From: Excoecaria cochinchinensis
Taxonomy: Eukaryota > Streptophyta > Magnoliopsida > Malpighiales > Euphorbiaceae
Direction: 5' to 3'
Assembly: GCA_947683425.1 (NCBI GenBank)
Contig: CANTUQ010000106.1
Location: forward strand, 4,550,001-4,614,000
Length of the DNA: 64,000 nucleotides
The notes beneath the pieces are model-generated. The model saw only the letters and a program-made list of their open reading frames with translations, was not told the origin of the DNA and searched no databases. This document shows positions 1 through 11,132 of the stretch, piece by piece. The number at the start of each line of letters is the position of its first letter. Position 1 is the first letter of the stretch. The translations under genes were made by a program, and so were the position numbers.

Positions 1-48
1 TCCTTTAAAATTGTGCATTTTTGTTCCATTTAAGATCAGAGGATCTTA

Positions 49-970
49 ATGGATACTGCTTCCAATTCAATTGTTGCAAAAATTTAATAAAAATATTAAG
101 ATGAATGGTGACAATTGTGAAATCTGAAATATAAAGATCCAGTATGTGCTTGAAGAGCAAGAGGCTCTTGGACCCTTAAGTTCGGTTCTGGCTGAACCTA
201 AGAATGGCACTACATCACAATATAGGTGAGACCGTAATGCCTATGTGGCAGAGAAAAAGAAGAATTTTACTGCTCGTGTCATCTTGCTAAGTGCAATAGA
301 TGATATCACTAAGTAGTTCAGCAAGTATCAAAATGCAATGGATCCGTGAATCGCTTTGCGAGAAAAGTTTAGAAGTGTGTTTCTAACTAAGTTTTTTTTA
401 TCATTAGTGATCAAATTTGATACTTATCAGAAGAAGTCTGATTGTTCGATGCAAAAACATTTATGAGAGATGAAAATGATTAGTAAGCTTAATGAGATTG
501 GTCATAAGTTGACTGATGAGCAACAGGTCCTAGCTGTTATCCATTTTTTACCCAAAAGTTAGGAGCATATAAAGATGCAACTAACTCAAACGGACAAGAA
601 TTGAGACATTTGAGGATGTCGCTTGTCATTTGAAGCTTGAATAGGACTATTCGGCACTGATTAAGGTCAATGTCATTGTGCATATGGTACAGTATTATTT
701 TGGTGAAATGAGTTCTAACTAGAACAAGATAAGAAGCTTCAAAAGTAGGATAAGGAAAAAGGCTCAATAGCCCTAAAAAGCAAAGAAAAAACAGAATTTT
801 AAGAGCTCCAAAGGCAAAAAGACGGTAAACGTTTCAAGAGTGAAATGTTTTAATTGCCAACGGAAAGATCACTATGCAAGAGGTTGCACTGTGCCCAAAC
901 AGATACAATATTTTGACTCAAGAGTGAGTGAAATTTGTGTATCCAGCTCAGAATTTCATTCTTTATGAGT
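49..970 (+). pseudogene. Copia gag remnant with CCHC zinc knuckle (COP1)
   Basis: The equivalent of the family gag start codon is at 49 (compare 60860 in COP2). The conserved gag region is recognisable as weak similarity to COP2 but is cut by several stops and shifts. The clearest surviving motif is a CX2CX4HX4C zinc knuckle at 846-887, read as C-F-N-C, then H, then C. In this family gag packages element RNA into virus-like particles. Around 972 an Asp-Ser-x-Ala stretch is the likely start of the aspartic protease, with Gly replaced by Arg. No intact protein is encoded. Confidence 0.8.
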
Positions 971-1130
971 GATAGATTCAAGAGCAAAGGATCATGTAAT
1001 AAGGGATCAAGATACCTTTGTTAAGAGTTCTATTTCTGTTCTTACTTTATTGAAATTTGTTTTCAATTTATGTTTTGATGATAACAATATATGCTTATAC
1101 TTAAATGATGATTATTATGGTTCTAGTTAA

Positions 1131-1910
1131 ATGCTGAATGATTTCATTGTTATGGATGTGGACCATGACTATTTAAAGAAAATAAGTTTTTTTTTCTTTA
1201 TTTCTTCCTCTTTACATAGTTATGAGAACAATGTGAAAATATGGCATTGTAAAATTAAACCAAATTGGGTTAGACCGAAAGAGTCGGTTAGCCATGTAGG
1301 TTTAACAGACAATTCAAATGAGGTTGAATTGCTTATATGCAAGAATTGCCTAAAAAGGAAAATAATTAGAAAATCATTCGATAAAGGAACTAGAGCCAAA
1401 TTTCTATTGCAGTTAGTTCATTCTGATGAATGTGTTCAAATGAATGTGAGGACAAGGCATGGGACCTACTATTTCATCACCTTTTATAGATGACTATACT
1501 AGGTATGGTCATTTCAATTTGATTGCTCACTAGCCAAAAGTATTGTGTTGCTTCAAAACTTTTATGAACTTAGTTGAGAATCAATTAGACATAAGGATTA
1601 AAGATTTGAGAACTGACCGAGGTCCAGAAAATTTTTCATATGAATCTAAAGCTTTATGTGATGAAAAAGGGATTGAACATTAGTTGTTCATTATAGAAAT
1701 TCACAACAAAATGGTATTGCAAAAATGAGAAATAGGACTCTCCTAGATATGGTTAGATCTATGATGGCAGATGTAGATTTGCCAATCTCCTATCGGGAAG
1801 ATAATTTATTGACTGACACAAATGTTTTTAAACCAAGTGTCTTCTATCTCTGTCACATCTATAACTTATGAGTTGTGCACCGGTCGACAAGCTGATCCAA
1901 GCCATTTACG
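1131..1910 (+). pseudogene. Copia integrase remnant (COP1)
   Basis: A 120-codon frame (1131-1493) carries a gag-pre-integrase segment with a Cys-x2-Cys pair (ICKNC) and the beginning of the integrase core (LVHSDEC, with the first catalytic Asp). A second frame near 1600 carries LRTDRG, the second catalytic Asp region. The parts are out of frame with each other. Integrase inserts the element cDNA. The COP2 copy at 61858-62460 is collinear and also broken. Confidence 0.85.
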
Positions 1911-2529
1911 ACCTTAGAGTTGTGTTGCTTACATCCATGATATCTCATGTAAAATTAGTTAATTGGGACCAAAAGGTAAAAAGAGTATCTATGTGAGATA
2001 TTCTGAAGTATCAAAATGATACATTTTCATGGGTGAGCAAGAAAATGGCACTGTGACAGAATTCAGATCACGAGTCATCATATTTTTAGAGAATAAATTT
2101 TCAGAGTTGGGCAGGGTGAATTAAGATTTCTTTTCTATTAATTTCAGGAAAAGGAACTATCAGGATCACTCCATCCGAGTGGGAGGAAATTAGAAGAAAA
2201 AAAGCCAAGGCTTTCGTCCTCCAAATGATTCGGATATTCGAGATCCTGATTTAAATGGGAGTATTCTTGACTCCAGTGGGAGTAAGGGAACGTGGTTCTA
2301 GTGAGAGCATTTTGAATTACGATGAATATATGAGACATGTTTATCAAGATTCAGAATTGTAAAAATCTAAAAAAAAAGTGTTCCACGCCAACGATTTGAG
2401 ATCGAAGGCTCGAACAAAGCTCTTTTGGTTACCCCACAAGACGAGGAAAAGCCTAAAAATATTCGAGAGGCTCTTCCATGCCCATCTAAGGAAAGTGGAT
2501 TAAAGCAATGGAAGAATAAATGACATCCA

Positions 2530-3180
2530 TGAAATCAAATCATGTTTGAGAACTGGTTGATTTACTAAAAAGACACCAGTTAGGAATAAATGGATTCTCA
2601 AAGTAAAGCAATAGGCTGCAAAAAGTATCGAAAGATATAAAACTCGACTAGTCGCCAAGGGGTTCACACAATAGAAAGAGATTGACTATGAGGAGTCTTT
2701 CTCACCTATTGTAAGATTTACGTGCATAAGGTTAATTCTGGCCATAGTGGCAAGTTTGGACCTAGAGCTATATCAAATGGATGTGAAGATTGCTTTTCTC
2801 AATGGAGAATTGGATGGAACAACCTATAGGTTTCATTGAAATAATCAGCGAACATATGGTTTGCAGATTGAAGAGATCAATCTATGGCCTCAAGCAGTCT
2901 TCAAGACAATGGTACTTAAGATTTTATGAGACAATCATGTCGAATGGGTTGAACATGATCGATTATGACCATTGTGTTTATAACAAAAGCTCTAAAAGTA
3001 ATTTTGTCATTTTAACATTGTACGTAGACGACATACTAATAGCTAAAAATGACAAAAGGTACGTAAATGAAATCAAAGAATGGTTATTGTCTAACTTTGA
3101 TATGGGTCTAGTATATTACATTCTTGAAGTTAAGATTTCAAGAGATCATTCGAGATGGTTGTTGTTCTTTTCTTAAGAGA
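2530..3180 (+). pseudogene. Copia reverse transcriptase remnant (COP1)
   Basis: The best frame is 2790-3176. It has SIYGLKQSSRQW, the copia palm-domain motif, followed by YVDDILIA with both catalytic Asp residues intact. Upstream (2600-2790) the family motif around 'TRLVAKG' and 'DYEESFSP' can be read with frame changes. Reverse transcriptase copies element RNA into DNA. Frameshifts before 2790 and after 3176 make it non-functional. Confidence 0.9.
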
Positions 3181-3212
3181 AATATATCAACAAAGACAAT
3201 GAATGATTTAAC

Positions 3213-3915
3213 ATGCAAAACTGCAATCCCATTGATACCCCTGTTGCTAAAAATCAGTTTCTCAGCAAAAAGATATATCCTAAGATGCCGAAGGAGATGG
3301 AACATATGAGGAATGTTCCATATGCCAGTGCTGTGGGTAATCTTATGTATGCAATATTGCATACAAGATACGATATATGCTATGCAGTGGGCATAGTAAG
3401 CAGATATCAATTTAACTTAGGCGAAGCACATTGGAAAGCAGTTGAAAGGATACTTAAATACCTGAAAAGTACAACTGATTATTCTCTCTATTTTTGAGAC
3501 AAGGGTCTGCAATTAAGAGAATGCAAAAATATTGTTTGGGCAAGAGATATGGATTAGAGCAAATCCACTTTAGGTTTTTTATTCTTGCTTGGCAAGGGTG
3601 CCATCTCATGGAGTAGCAAGAAATAAACATGTGTAGCCCTATCAACAATGGAAGCTGAATTTGTCGCTTACTCAGCTGTAGTACAAGAGATAGTTTTGCT
3701 AAAATGGTTTGTGAGCCATTTAAGAGTAATTACCTCAGAAGTACCAGTGGCAGTTTATAGTAACAGTCAGTTGTTGATAGCTTATAGTAAAGCTAAGCAT
3801 ATCGACATTAAATATTAATACATGAGAAGTATTATTGCACGAGGAGAAGTGAACTTACAGTACGTTTCTACGCATGCAGATCCGTTGAGTAAACCTGTAA
3901 TGAGAGATGTGTTTT
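3213..3915 (+). pseudogene. Copia RNase H region remnant (COP1)
   Basis: Frame 3213-3497 has PYASAVGNLMYA and the HWKAVERILKYLK block that links RT and RNase H in copia polyproteins. It is followed, after stops, by pieces such as a Lys-His-Ile-Asp stretch near 3797 and THADPLSKP near 3870, which ends the pol region. RNase H removes the RNA strand during reverse transcription. Several nonsense changes are present, including one at 3495-3497. Confidence 0.85.
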
Positions 3916-5030
3916 GAGAAACACATTAGATCTCGAGGTTTGCGTAGAATTTGATTGATACTGTTATATTTTATACGATCCCTCAACGTTATTATTTGTG
4001 AATAATAACTAAAGTTCATTATTGGCAATACATGAGTGTGAATGTTTATGTGTAAATATTTACTATTATTGATATGAGATTGAGCATATTGGACAGAGAA
4101 GTAGCCCACTCACAAGGGTGTTTACCTTAGTTTTGTCAATGAGTTGACAAAAATTAAGATGAGGCAAATTTGAACATATGAGATTGCTCGAGAGCCTGTT
4201 CAAAATAAAAGTGCCGTCTTGCAGAAATTATAAGATTTGTCTTGTTAAGGTGCGAGATAAAGACATACATAAAGTTGTATGCTTTGGATTGAGATCCAAA
4301 TAAGTATTGTATGAAGTCCGATGGTAAGTTATATGTAACTACCATGTTTTGTCTAAAAAGGCCAGAAGTAGTCCTTAAGTAAGTGGACTAAAGTTGGATG
4401 CTTCGGTGCATCGCAACCTTATGCTTCTATATAGTGTTATATATACATTTTAAATGTAAGACATGCGCTCCTTTAAGGGAAGGAATGAACACCATAACAC
4501 ATATTTTATACCATGTGTGCTTATGTGACCAAGGGATGGGAAGTCAATATTATTGATCTCAACTTTTCCTATTGTGAGACCCTACTATTTTTCGACTCTT
4601 AGAACCCTTAACTTATCCCTGAATTATGATTCGGTATGGCTAGATTAGTTAGTTTCCAAGAGGCCATGGAATAATTTCGGTCTGGCGGACCTGGCTAGAG
4701 AAGCGAGCTGAATCTTGATGGATGGCATATAGTATGAGGAGAAGATAGCCTTTTGATCACATTCAGTTGTTTCATAGTTCACCGGCATGCCTATTGTAGT
4801 TTCTGAACACGAAAATAGTTTTATGAGATCATGAGTTAAAGCATTGAATGTGAGAAGGTAATCTAGGGTTTGGCATACGTGTATAAGAGGATTTCGTCTT
4901 TTCGAGACGTTGTATATCCCTAACAGGTGTATAGCATTAGTGCTCTCGATGTATGCTGGTCACACGGTCTATTTGCCTGTATAACTGGAGAACTCGACTG
5001 AAAATCGTTCAGTCATGTGCGAGTGGGAGA
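3916..5030 (+). other. 3' untranslated region of COP1
   Basis: This stretch lies between the pol end and the 3' LTR. I see no coding potential above background in any frame. It ends in the purine-rich tract gagtgggaga (5021-5030), the expected plus-strand primer directly before the LTR. Confidence 0.7.
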
Positions 5031-5576
5031 TGTTGGAGTCGGGATGCGCCATTGACTTCTCGGGTGGACCCAAAAAATATATGTTAGTCCAAAAATCGTA
5101 CAAATATGGAAAAAGTTCCATATTTGGTCTTGATTAAGGGATTATGTCCCTTAATATTCCATTAGTATTGTAACTTTCCTCTTAATGCAAAAGGGAAGTT
5201 ACATACTCCCCTTTTAATTGGGGGTAACTCCCCTAATGGGAGTTGATGCTCCTATTTATGGAGCATTCATCTCCTTTGGGAGAGGTATGCCTATAAATAG
5301 GAGGCTCTTCTTTTGAGGAAGGGGAGGTGAAAGAGTTCTTATAACGAAACTCTGTCGGTTTCGCCCCTCGCCGGTTTTATCACTCCAAATGGTTTTTAGA
5401 CTTTGATTTAGCTGCTGTCATCCCGTTTGTGGATATCAGTCAGACCAGTGACGCCAGAAAGAATCCTCGTAATCGCTTCCGCCAAAGTATCTGCGCTACA
5501 AGAGGTAGATAGCATATAACCCATTTATGTTACCTCCATATATGTATGTGGCATGCCGGTATATATAAATCCTTCA
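5031..5576 (+). repeat. 3' LTR of COP1
   Basis: Starts TGTTGGAGTC directly after a polypurine tract and ends AAATCCTTCA. The last ~190 bp align with the end of the COP2 5' LTR (58261-58854), including shared blocks near 'gttacctcca' and 'gccagtgac', which fixes the right edge. Length is 546 bp. The following bases 5577-5581 (GTTGT) should be the 5-bp target duplication; its partner lies outside the window. Confidence 0.88.
5291..5300 (+). promoter_or_regulatory. TATA box in the COP1 LTR
   Basis: CTATAAATAG lies about midway in the LTR, where the U3/R promoter of plant LTRs normally sits. The COP2 LTR has the same element at 58570-58579. Confidence 0.6.
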
Positions 5577-7062
5577 GTTGTAAATTAATAATTTAATTAT
5601 ATATAATTATATTTTATTAATTCGTATTTAATTTAATTTAATTTTAATGTCACTCAACCACTACTTAATTTTTCTTTTTGTACAAATATTTATATAAACA
5701 ATCATTTTACCAATTAATTTTATTTACTTTTAGTACTACTTTTACATTCACCCTTATAGCTATTGATTATAATATTAATTAATAATCTTTTAACTGTTAA
5801 GCAAAATTCAGTGAAATTGAGTATAATAATTGATCCAAGATAATATATGTAGATGGATTCTAACCATATAATCAGGCGAGACTATATATATAATTATCTT
5901 ATTAATTAATTTCATTTATATTTAGTGTCACTCAATTAGTATTTATCTATTTTTGGCATAATATTTATTTGAATAATTGATGATTTATTTTAATAATATA
6001 ATTATATACAATTGAATAATTTATTATATAATCACTTTATCAATTAATTTCAGTGTCACTCAACGAATACTCATCTATTTTTATCACAATACTTATATGA
6101 ATATGTAAATTAAAAATGAAATTATATATAATTATTTATAATAAAATTTTATTTTTTTTTATTTTTAGCGTTACTCAACTAATACTCATCTGTATTTAGC
6201 ACAATATTTATGTGAGTAATTGAAAATGTATTTTAATAATGTAATTATATACAATTATTGTATTAATAAAATTTTATTAATTAATATATAATATAATTAT
6301 ATGAGTAGATAATTATCGTATTAATTAAATTTTTTAGAGTGAATTAAGAATAAAATTTGAAAAGTATTAGTAAAAATATTTTTAATTTTAAGTTTTGGAG
6401 GGAATTAAAATGTTTGGAGGGAATCTGACTGGTTTTATATTTTATTATATATATATATATATATAAGAAAATAAAATACAAAAAAATCTAAATCGTGTTT
6501 GCTTTTTTCTTTTCTGTCTCGAAATCATGTCCAGCTCCACAATTTTTCTTATCTTTCCATTTGGTTTTAGCCTATACTTGTGTTTTTTCCTTCTCGTCGC
6601 TGTCACTGTCATCTCCGCCCCCTCCGATTATAGCTGGTGTTTATCATTAGATATGAATTATCATTTAATTTTATTGAATATGAGGATTTTAGGGAATTTA
6701 TTGAAGTAATTTGTTTGAAATTTAAAATTTCATGTAGAGTGACTATTGTTAAAAGATGTTCTCTTTTCATGAAAGAGAGGGATACATTGAAAAGTTTTCT
6801 TAAAATTGAATGCAAAATTTTATGTAGTTGTTAAGATATTTTAATTATATTTGTATTTATTATTGTGTATATTTATATTGTAAATTTTTAAAAATATTGA
6901 ATTATCCGAAATAATGTATTGTATTGTTTTATTTTATTTTGTATCGAAAGAACCGAAAAATCGAACTGAATTGTACAAAAAATTATAAGAACCGTACCGA
7001 ACTGTACCGAAATTTCAATATAATACGGAGATTTGTAAATGACCGAACTGTGTACACCCCTA
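5577..7062 (-). mobile_element. Right-hand part of a hAT-like non-autonomous element, inverted copy of HATL
   Basis: The reverse complement of this stretch follows HATL (45533-48584) from its left terminus to about 47560. The intact terminus at 7051-7062 reads tgtacaccccta, the complement of the HATL start. Subterminal CGGTTC/GAACCG repeats and several copies of the internal tandem unit (near 5645, 5925, 6055, 6165) are present. The left end is not here: homology stops exactly at the COP1 LTR border. COP1 therefore most likely inserted into this element, and the missing third should lie left of the window. Confidence 0.85.
6527..6709 (+). CDS. Small ORF of unknown function inside the hAT-like element
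   Basis: Sixty codons, beginning with a strongly hydrophobic ~25-residue stretch (GFSLYLCFFLLVAVTVISA) that resembles a signal peptide or membrane anchor. The equivalent place in HATL (minus strand, 46340-46041) keeps the same reading frame over this stretch with only a few substitutions. It could be a captured first exon of a host gene or chance conservation within a repeat family. I do not recognise it. Confidence 0.3.
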   Translation: MSSSTIFLIFPFGFSLYLCFFLLVAVTVISAPSDYSWCLSLDMNYHLILLNMRILGNLLK

Positions 7063-7364
7063 CTCAATATAATAGAATATATAGGTTAAGGGATTAAATA
7101 GAGAAAAATGTTAAAAGTTAAGGTACCAAAATATTTATTTTGCCTCATCATTTGTGGCTGCCAACTTACCGATTTGGTGAATTTGTTGTTGAATGCAATA
7201 ACATTAGCTAACGATCGGACTAGGGATTTCATCAACTGTTTTAGGTATCCATTCAAAGTAGGCTTAAATTGAGCCAGCACTGCATTAAATTCCGCACTTT
7301 CCCACGGATTCAAGATGATGCTGATGTTGCTTATTTCTTTATCATCTATCACTACTGCAACAAT

Positions 7365-7365
7365 A

Positions 7366-7394
<29 letters not shown>
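7365..7394. repeat. (ATAC)n microsatellite
   Basis: About seven tandem ATAC units in intron 3 of the amidase pseudogene, just upstream (in gene sense) of its exon 4. Confidence 0.9.
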
Positions 7395-7396
<2 letters not shown>

Positions 7397-8036
7397 CATG
7401 ACTTATTGAATAATAATGAGTTTAAAATTATATGGGTTATAAATAAATTGAGTTGAATTATGATATAAATGAACCATAAATAAATCGCGCTATAAAAGGA
7501 TTACACTGTAAATGAGTCAAATGTTATAATATTATTTTTTATTTTTTTTAAAATTTTTTTTCATTAAGTATGTATATATAATCTATAAAAATAATTGCCT
7601 TTATATTTATAATATATTAAAAAAAGTAAAATTACAAATAATATAAATAAATTTCACATAATATTAATTCCTTCCTAAGTGTAGCGGTATATAGGATCAA
7701 ATTTGAGTCATGTTGTAATAGGCTGTTTGGATTTGATATATATATATATATATATATTACCTTAGAGTCTGAAAATGGCTCTCAAAAGCTCGGGAGAGAA
7801 CAAATTCATCATCAGCGGCACTGAAATTGAAGAATGGATTTCTTACAATCACCAGCTGCTTACCTTTGAACCAATTGCGCCTGAGAAATTTTTTGTAGGC
7901 ATCAGGTTTATATTTTATGGCTGCTTTGGTTGCCCCATCATTTTCATCGTACCCTGCATTGTATCAAGCACGCCTGATACTGTCCTGTACATCTGCCTGT
8001 TTTGAGGTTTACTAATTATAAAATCATCTCAAAACA

Positions 8037-8075
8037 GAATAATAATAATAATAATAATAATGATGATGATGATGT
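8037..8075. repeat. (AAT)n(GAT)n compound microsatellite
   Basis: A run of AAT triplets changes to GAT/ATG triplets in intron 2 of the amidase pseudogene. The usable intron between exons 2 and 3 is only ~90 bp here, against 2.3 kb in the sister gene. Confidence 0.85.
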
Positions 8076-8728
8076 TAAAATCACTAACCCAACGGTGTCC
8101 TGTCTGGGTGATAAAGGGACAGCCCCAACTCTACTGGTTAGACCAACGGTTGGTTTGGTTTGATTCCCACAACTGAGTTAACACTGGATGGACATAGAAT
8201 AGACCCATTAGACTCACTCCCTAGAGAAACGGCCACTAAATTTGCTGCCACTGATATACCCGACCCGCTACTTGATCCACAAGGACTGGCTGATAGAACA
8301 TAAGGATTCTGCATTAAAAATAAAAATTGTTAGATGTAAAGATGAATCTAATTAATCAAAAGATAAAAAATAAGATTAAAGCAGTACGTACCCTGCCTTG
8401 GCCACTTCTACCACAAAAACCAGCAAGAGACTTATAAGACCTAGAACATGACCACTCACTAAGACTAGCCTTTCCTAATACGATAGCACCGGCCTGTCTC
8501 AATTTGGGCACAAACCTAGCATCACGGCTCACTGTTGATCGGAGCAGTTCATACGAGCCAGCAGTAGTGCTGAGCTTATCTTTGGTGGCAATGTTATCCT
8601 TGAGCAGTAAAGGAATTCCATGCAAAAGTAGAGAATGGATCATGTGGCTTAGCCTTTTTCTCATTATTAGCCCTATCAGCTTCATAAAGGGCATCAGGGT
8701 TCTCTTCTATTACCCCTCTTAGCTGAGG

Positions 8729-8823
8729 ATTTAGTTTTTGGATTTTTCTTTTTAGGTAAAACTCAACTAGTTGGCTTGAGGTTAATTGGTTCTTGTTGAT
8801 TTAGTTTTTGGATTTTTTTTTTT
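8729..8823. repeat. Imperfect ~69-bp direct duplication in pseudogene exon 1
   Basis: The block beginning gatttagtttttggattttt occurs at 8729 and again at 8798, followed each time by related sequence around 'agttgg'. The duplication lies where the amidase N-terminus should be and replaces it. Confidence 0.7.
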
Positions 8824-9645
8824 AAATTAGTTGGAGGTGAATTGTGTGGATCAGTTGGGTATATATAATGGCAGTAGGCTATCTCTTGTCAACTCTCGCT
8901 ATGAAAGTAATAATTAAATTGGTTGATAATAAAATTTGAAGCTGAAACCTTTTCAATTTCTACAGGCATGTATGATATCAGAAAATCTAGCTTGATTCAT
9001 TTGTCATACTTTATAATTTATATAATGAAATTGTCCACAAACTTTTTCTTTTTTCTTATCCAAAATTGATTATGAATATGATTTTAGTTTTTGGTTATCA
9101 GAATAATAGACTTTTTGTTTTTGTTTTAAAAAAATAGTAGAGGTTGAAAATTTGTTGTCATTTTTATTAGGTTTAATACACATAGTATCCAAATTTCACT
9201 TTATAATTCATTGAATATTGAAATTTTAATAATAATTTATTGAGCACTTATACTAATCAATTTTACAAATAATAAATATACATTTACAATAACTTTAAGA
9301 AATTGGGCACGTGAAACTTAACTATATTAATGTTGCATTTAAAACATTGTAATGAAAATGAGCGTCTTACAAAATTTTTAATTTTAGTTACATGCCCTTC
9401 CTAAATGTTATCTTAACTGGGTCATTGCATAGATAGCATTTAAGGATAGAGTGTCGAGATTTTGGAGTAAAAATAAGACACACATTTTATTCAACTATAA
9501 CTTCTTTAAATACAAGGATAACTAACAATTCGAAATTAAAGGGATAACAACTTACATTCAAATACTGCTTTCAATATCATAATAATCCATAAAATAAGAC
9601 TCTAGCTAATTGACACTTGACTAAGTAATAATAACATATGAAAAA
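8824..9645. other. Intergenic spacer between the two amidase copies
   Basis: AT-rich, with no ORF, repeat boundary or RNA gene that I can support. It would hold the promoter of the downstream pseudogene and the 3' end signals of the upstream gene. Confidence 0.6.
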
Positions 9646-10014
9646 TCAGGGTTTGAATGAAGGAGGCTTCCTAATCTTAGTAGCCTGCTCAAAAGCGTAG
9701 GCAATCTCAATGAGTGTGGGCTCTGAACCCTTTAAACCTCCAAAGCAAATCCCGAAAGGCACACCATTTTTGTCATACCCAGCAGGAACACTAATTCCTG
9801 GATATCCTCCTATTGCCAGAACTCTAGAAAATGTCGTGCTCGACGGAATATAAGGACTTGCAATTGCGTCTAGTTTATTTTTCTTCATTAATTTCTCAAG
9901 TCCATTTCTTGAAAGTTCATCTAAATTTTCTAGTACTGCTTTATAAACTTTCTTGCCTGACTTCCAAGTTTCAGCTCTTTCCATTGCGTCTTGACCAAAT
10001 TGCTTTGTCTTTTC
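9646..10014 (-). CDS. Amidase exon 5 (C-terminus)
   Basis: The acceptor is gatatgcag, giving EKTKQFGQDAM directly after SDL. It encodes the conserved C-terminal blocks LDAIASPY and GYPGISVPAGYDKNGVPFG and ends at TGA (9646-9648). 122 codons, intact. This exon is missing from the tandem pseudogene. Confidence 0.88.
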   Translation of the reverse strand, partial: EKTKQFGQDAMERAETWKSGKKVYKAVLENLDELSRNGLEKLMKKNKLDAIASPYIPSSTTFSRVLAIGGYPGISVPAGYDKNGVPFGICFGGLKGSEPTLIEIAYAFEQATKIRKPPSFKP

Positions 10015-10139
10015 CTGCATATCCATTAAAACAAAATCAGCCCATAGTGCTGAATTAATTTATTCATAGTCGGTTTAGTGTATTTCAGATACTAGATGAT
10101 CGATTATACTAAAAATTTATTCATGCTATTTGTACGTAC

Positions 10140-10335
10140 CAAGTCGGAGAACTTATTGTTGAAGGCGATAATGTCTGCTAACGAATGCACAGGCGATTTC
10201 ACCAGCTGCTTTAGATATGCGTTGAGATCAGCCTTAAACTCCTGCAGCAGTGCAATTTTTTCGCCACTCTGCGAACTTAGGATCTGGCTAATATTGGCTA
10301 TCTCCAAATGATCTATCAGAATTCCCCCTCTTTGT
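10140..10335 (-). CDS. Amidase exon 4
   Basis: The acceptor is ttttcag and the donor is GTACGT. It encodes the EIANISQIL to FNNKFSDL segment, a helical part before the C-terminal domain. The frame is open, and the phase matches exon 3 only if the missing base there is restored. Collinear with pseudogene exon 4 (7170-7354). Confidence 0.85.
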
Positions 10336-10412
10336 CTGAAAATGTAACATTATAATTAATTTATTTATTAGCATTGCATTTCTCTGATGAGAGTTTAGTT
10401 TGGTTCTGTTAC

Positions 10413-10657
10413 CTTATTGTCCTAAGATGGTGTTTGAAGGCTCGAGTTATAACAGAGCCTTGGTCATTATCAAATTTGAAAATGGATTCCTAACTATCCC
10501 CAACCGCTTGCCTTTAAGCCCATCAGGCTTAAGAAACTGTTTATATCCGCCTCTGGGAATAAACTTTGCTTTAATTCTAGTTGCAGAATCTTTGGAATCA
10601 AACCCAACCATTTCATCAAGAACATATACTGCATCTCTTACTGTCCTGCACATTGGC
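10413..10657 (-). CDS. Amidase exon 3, carrying a 1-base deletion
   Basis: The acceptor is gttgcag and the donor is GTAACA. The exon starts in frame (PMCRTVRDAVYVLD) and stays good to RNPFSN. After 'caaattt' at 10471-10477 the homologous reading (ending TRAFKHHLRTIR, like the sister copy) continues in a frame one base off. One lost T explains it. The stop TAA appears at about 10450. Confidence 0.85.
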
Positions 10658-10723
10658 CTGCAACATTTCATTAATATACTAAATTAAAAACATTAAAAAA
10701 AAAACGTATTGTTTAAATCTATC

Positions 10724-11058
10724 TAGTTGGATAATTGATTCAAAATCAGTAACTAAATTAGTAAATTTGATTATAACATGTTTTTAATATTTTTGTTAAT
10801 TATTATTTAGTTAATGGAGTTAATGGTATTAGTGTAGTTAGTGGATTAATGGGTGAGTGTAGTTAGTGGATTAGTGAAGTTAGTAGTGTTAGTGGTATTA
10901 ATGGTGTTAGTGGAGTAATGGAGTTATGGATTAATTAGTGAAGTTAGTGGGGTAGTGGCCTAATTTTATTGTTTCATTGTAAGCCTATAAATAGGCATAT
11001 GTAACTAGTCTTTTTTGGAAATGAAATTTATATTCTTCATCTTAAAAATTTCCCAACA
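10724..11058 (+). repeat. 5' LTR of GAG1
   Basis: 335 bp. It begins TAGTTGGATAAT (the family TGTTGG start is altered to TAGTTGG) and ends TTTCCCAACA. The middle is made of short GTTAGTGGATTA-like repeats. cctataaatagg near 10984 is the probable TATA box. Confidence 0.93.
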
Positions 11059-11059
11059 G

Positions 11060-11072
11060 TGGTATCAGAGCC
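11060..11072 (+). other. Primer-binding site of GAG1
   Basis: TGGTATCAGAGCC starts two bases after the 5' LTR. It is the standard initiator tRNA-Met complement used by plant copia elements. Confidence 0.93.
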
Positions 11073-11132
11073 ATTCTTGATCACGGGTCTGTGAAAAAAA
11101 TTGAGAGAAAACAAGTGAGTATACATATTAAA

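Larger units (their letters stand above)
1..5576 (+). mobile_element. COP1: decayed Ty1/copia LTR retrotransposon, 5' end outside the window
   Basis: Seen: from left to right there is gag with a zinc knuckle, a protease remnant, integrase, a reverse transcriptase with YVDDILIA, RNase H, about 1.1 kb of 3' untranslated sequence, and a 3' LTR at 5031-5576. Domain order PR-IN-RT-RNH is that of the copia superfamily. The frames are broken by many stops and shifts, so the element cannot be autonomous. The 5' LTR and primer-binding site lie left of position 1. The same family is present again at 58261-64000, where the sequence just before the gag start matches positions 20-60 here. The right end abuts a hAT-like element, which implies COP1 inserted into it. 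Confidence 0.93.
7170..8800 (-). pseudogene. Amidase-family pseudogene (downstream tandem copy)
   Basis: Four of five exons matching the gene at 9646-13825 are found with conserved splice borders: exon 1 remnant 8392-8800, exon 2 8089-8308, exon 3 7761-7996, exon 4 7170-7354. Exon 1 keeps the catalytic-Lys block (KDNIATKD) and exon 2 keeps the Ser-rich GSSSGSG block and the GSILCPSS nucleophile block. Damage: the N-terminal signal region is lost, a frameshift precedes HGIPLLLKDN, ~5 extra bases in exon 2 follow the GIKP motif, and a frameshift near the start of exon 3 produces a TGA. The C-terminal exon is absent from the window. It may lie beyond the hAT/COP1 insertions to the left. Confidence 0.9.
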
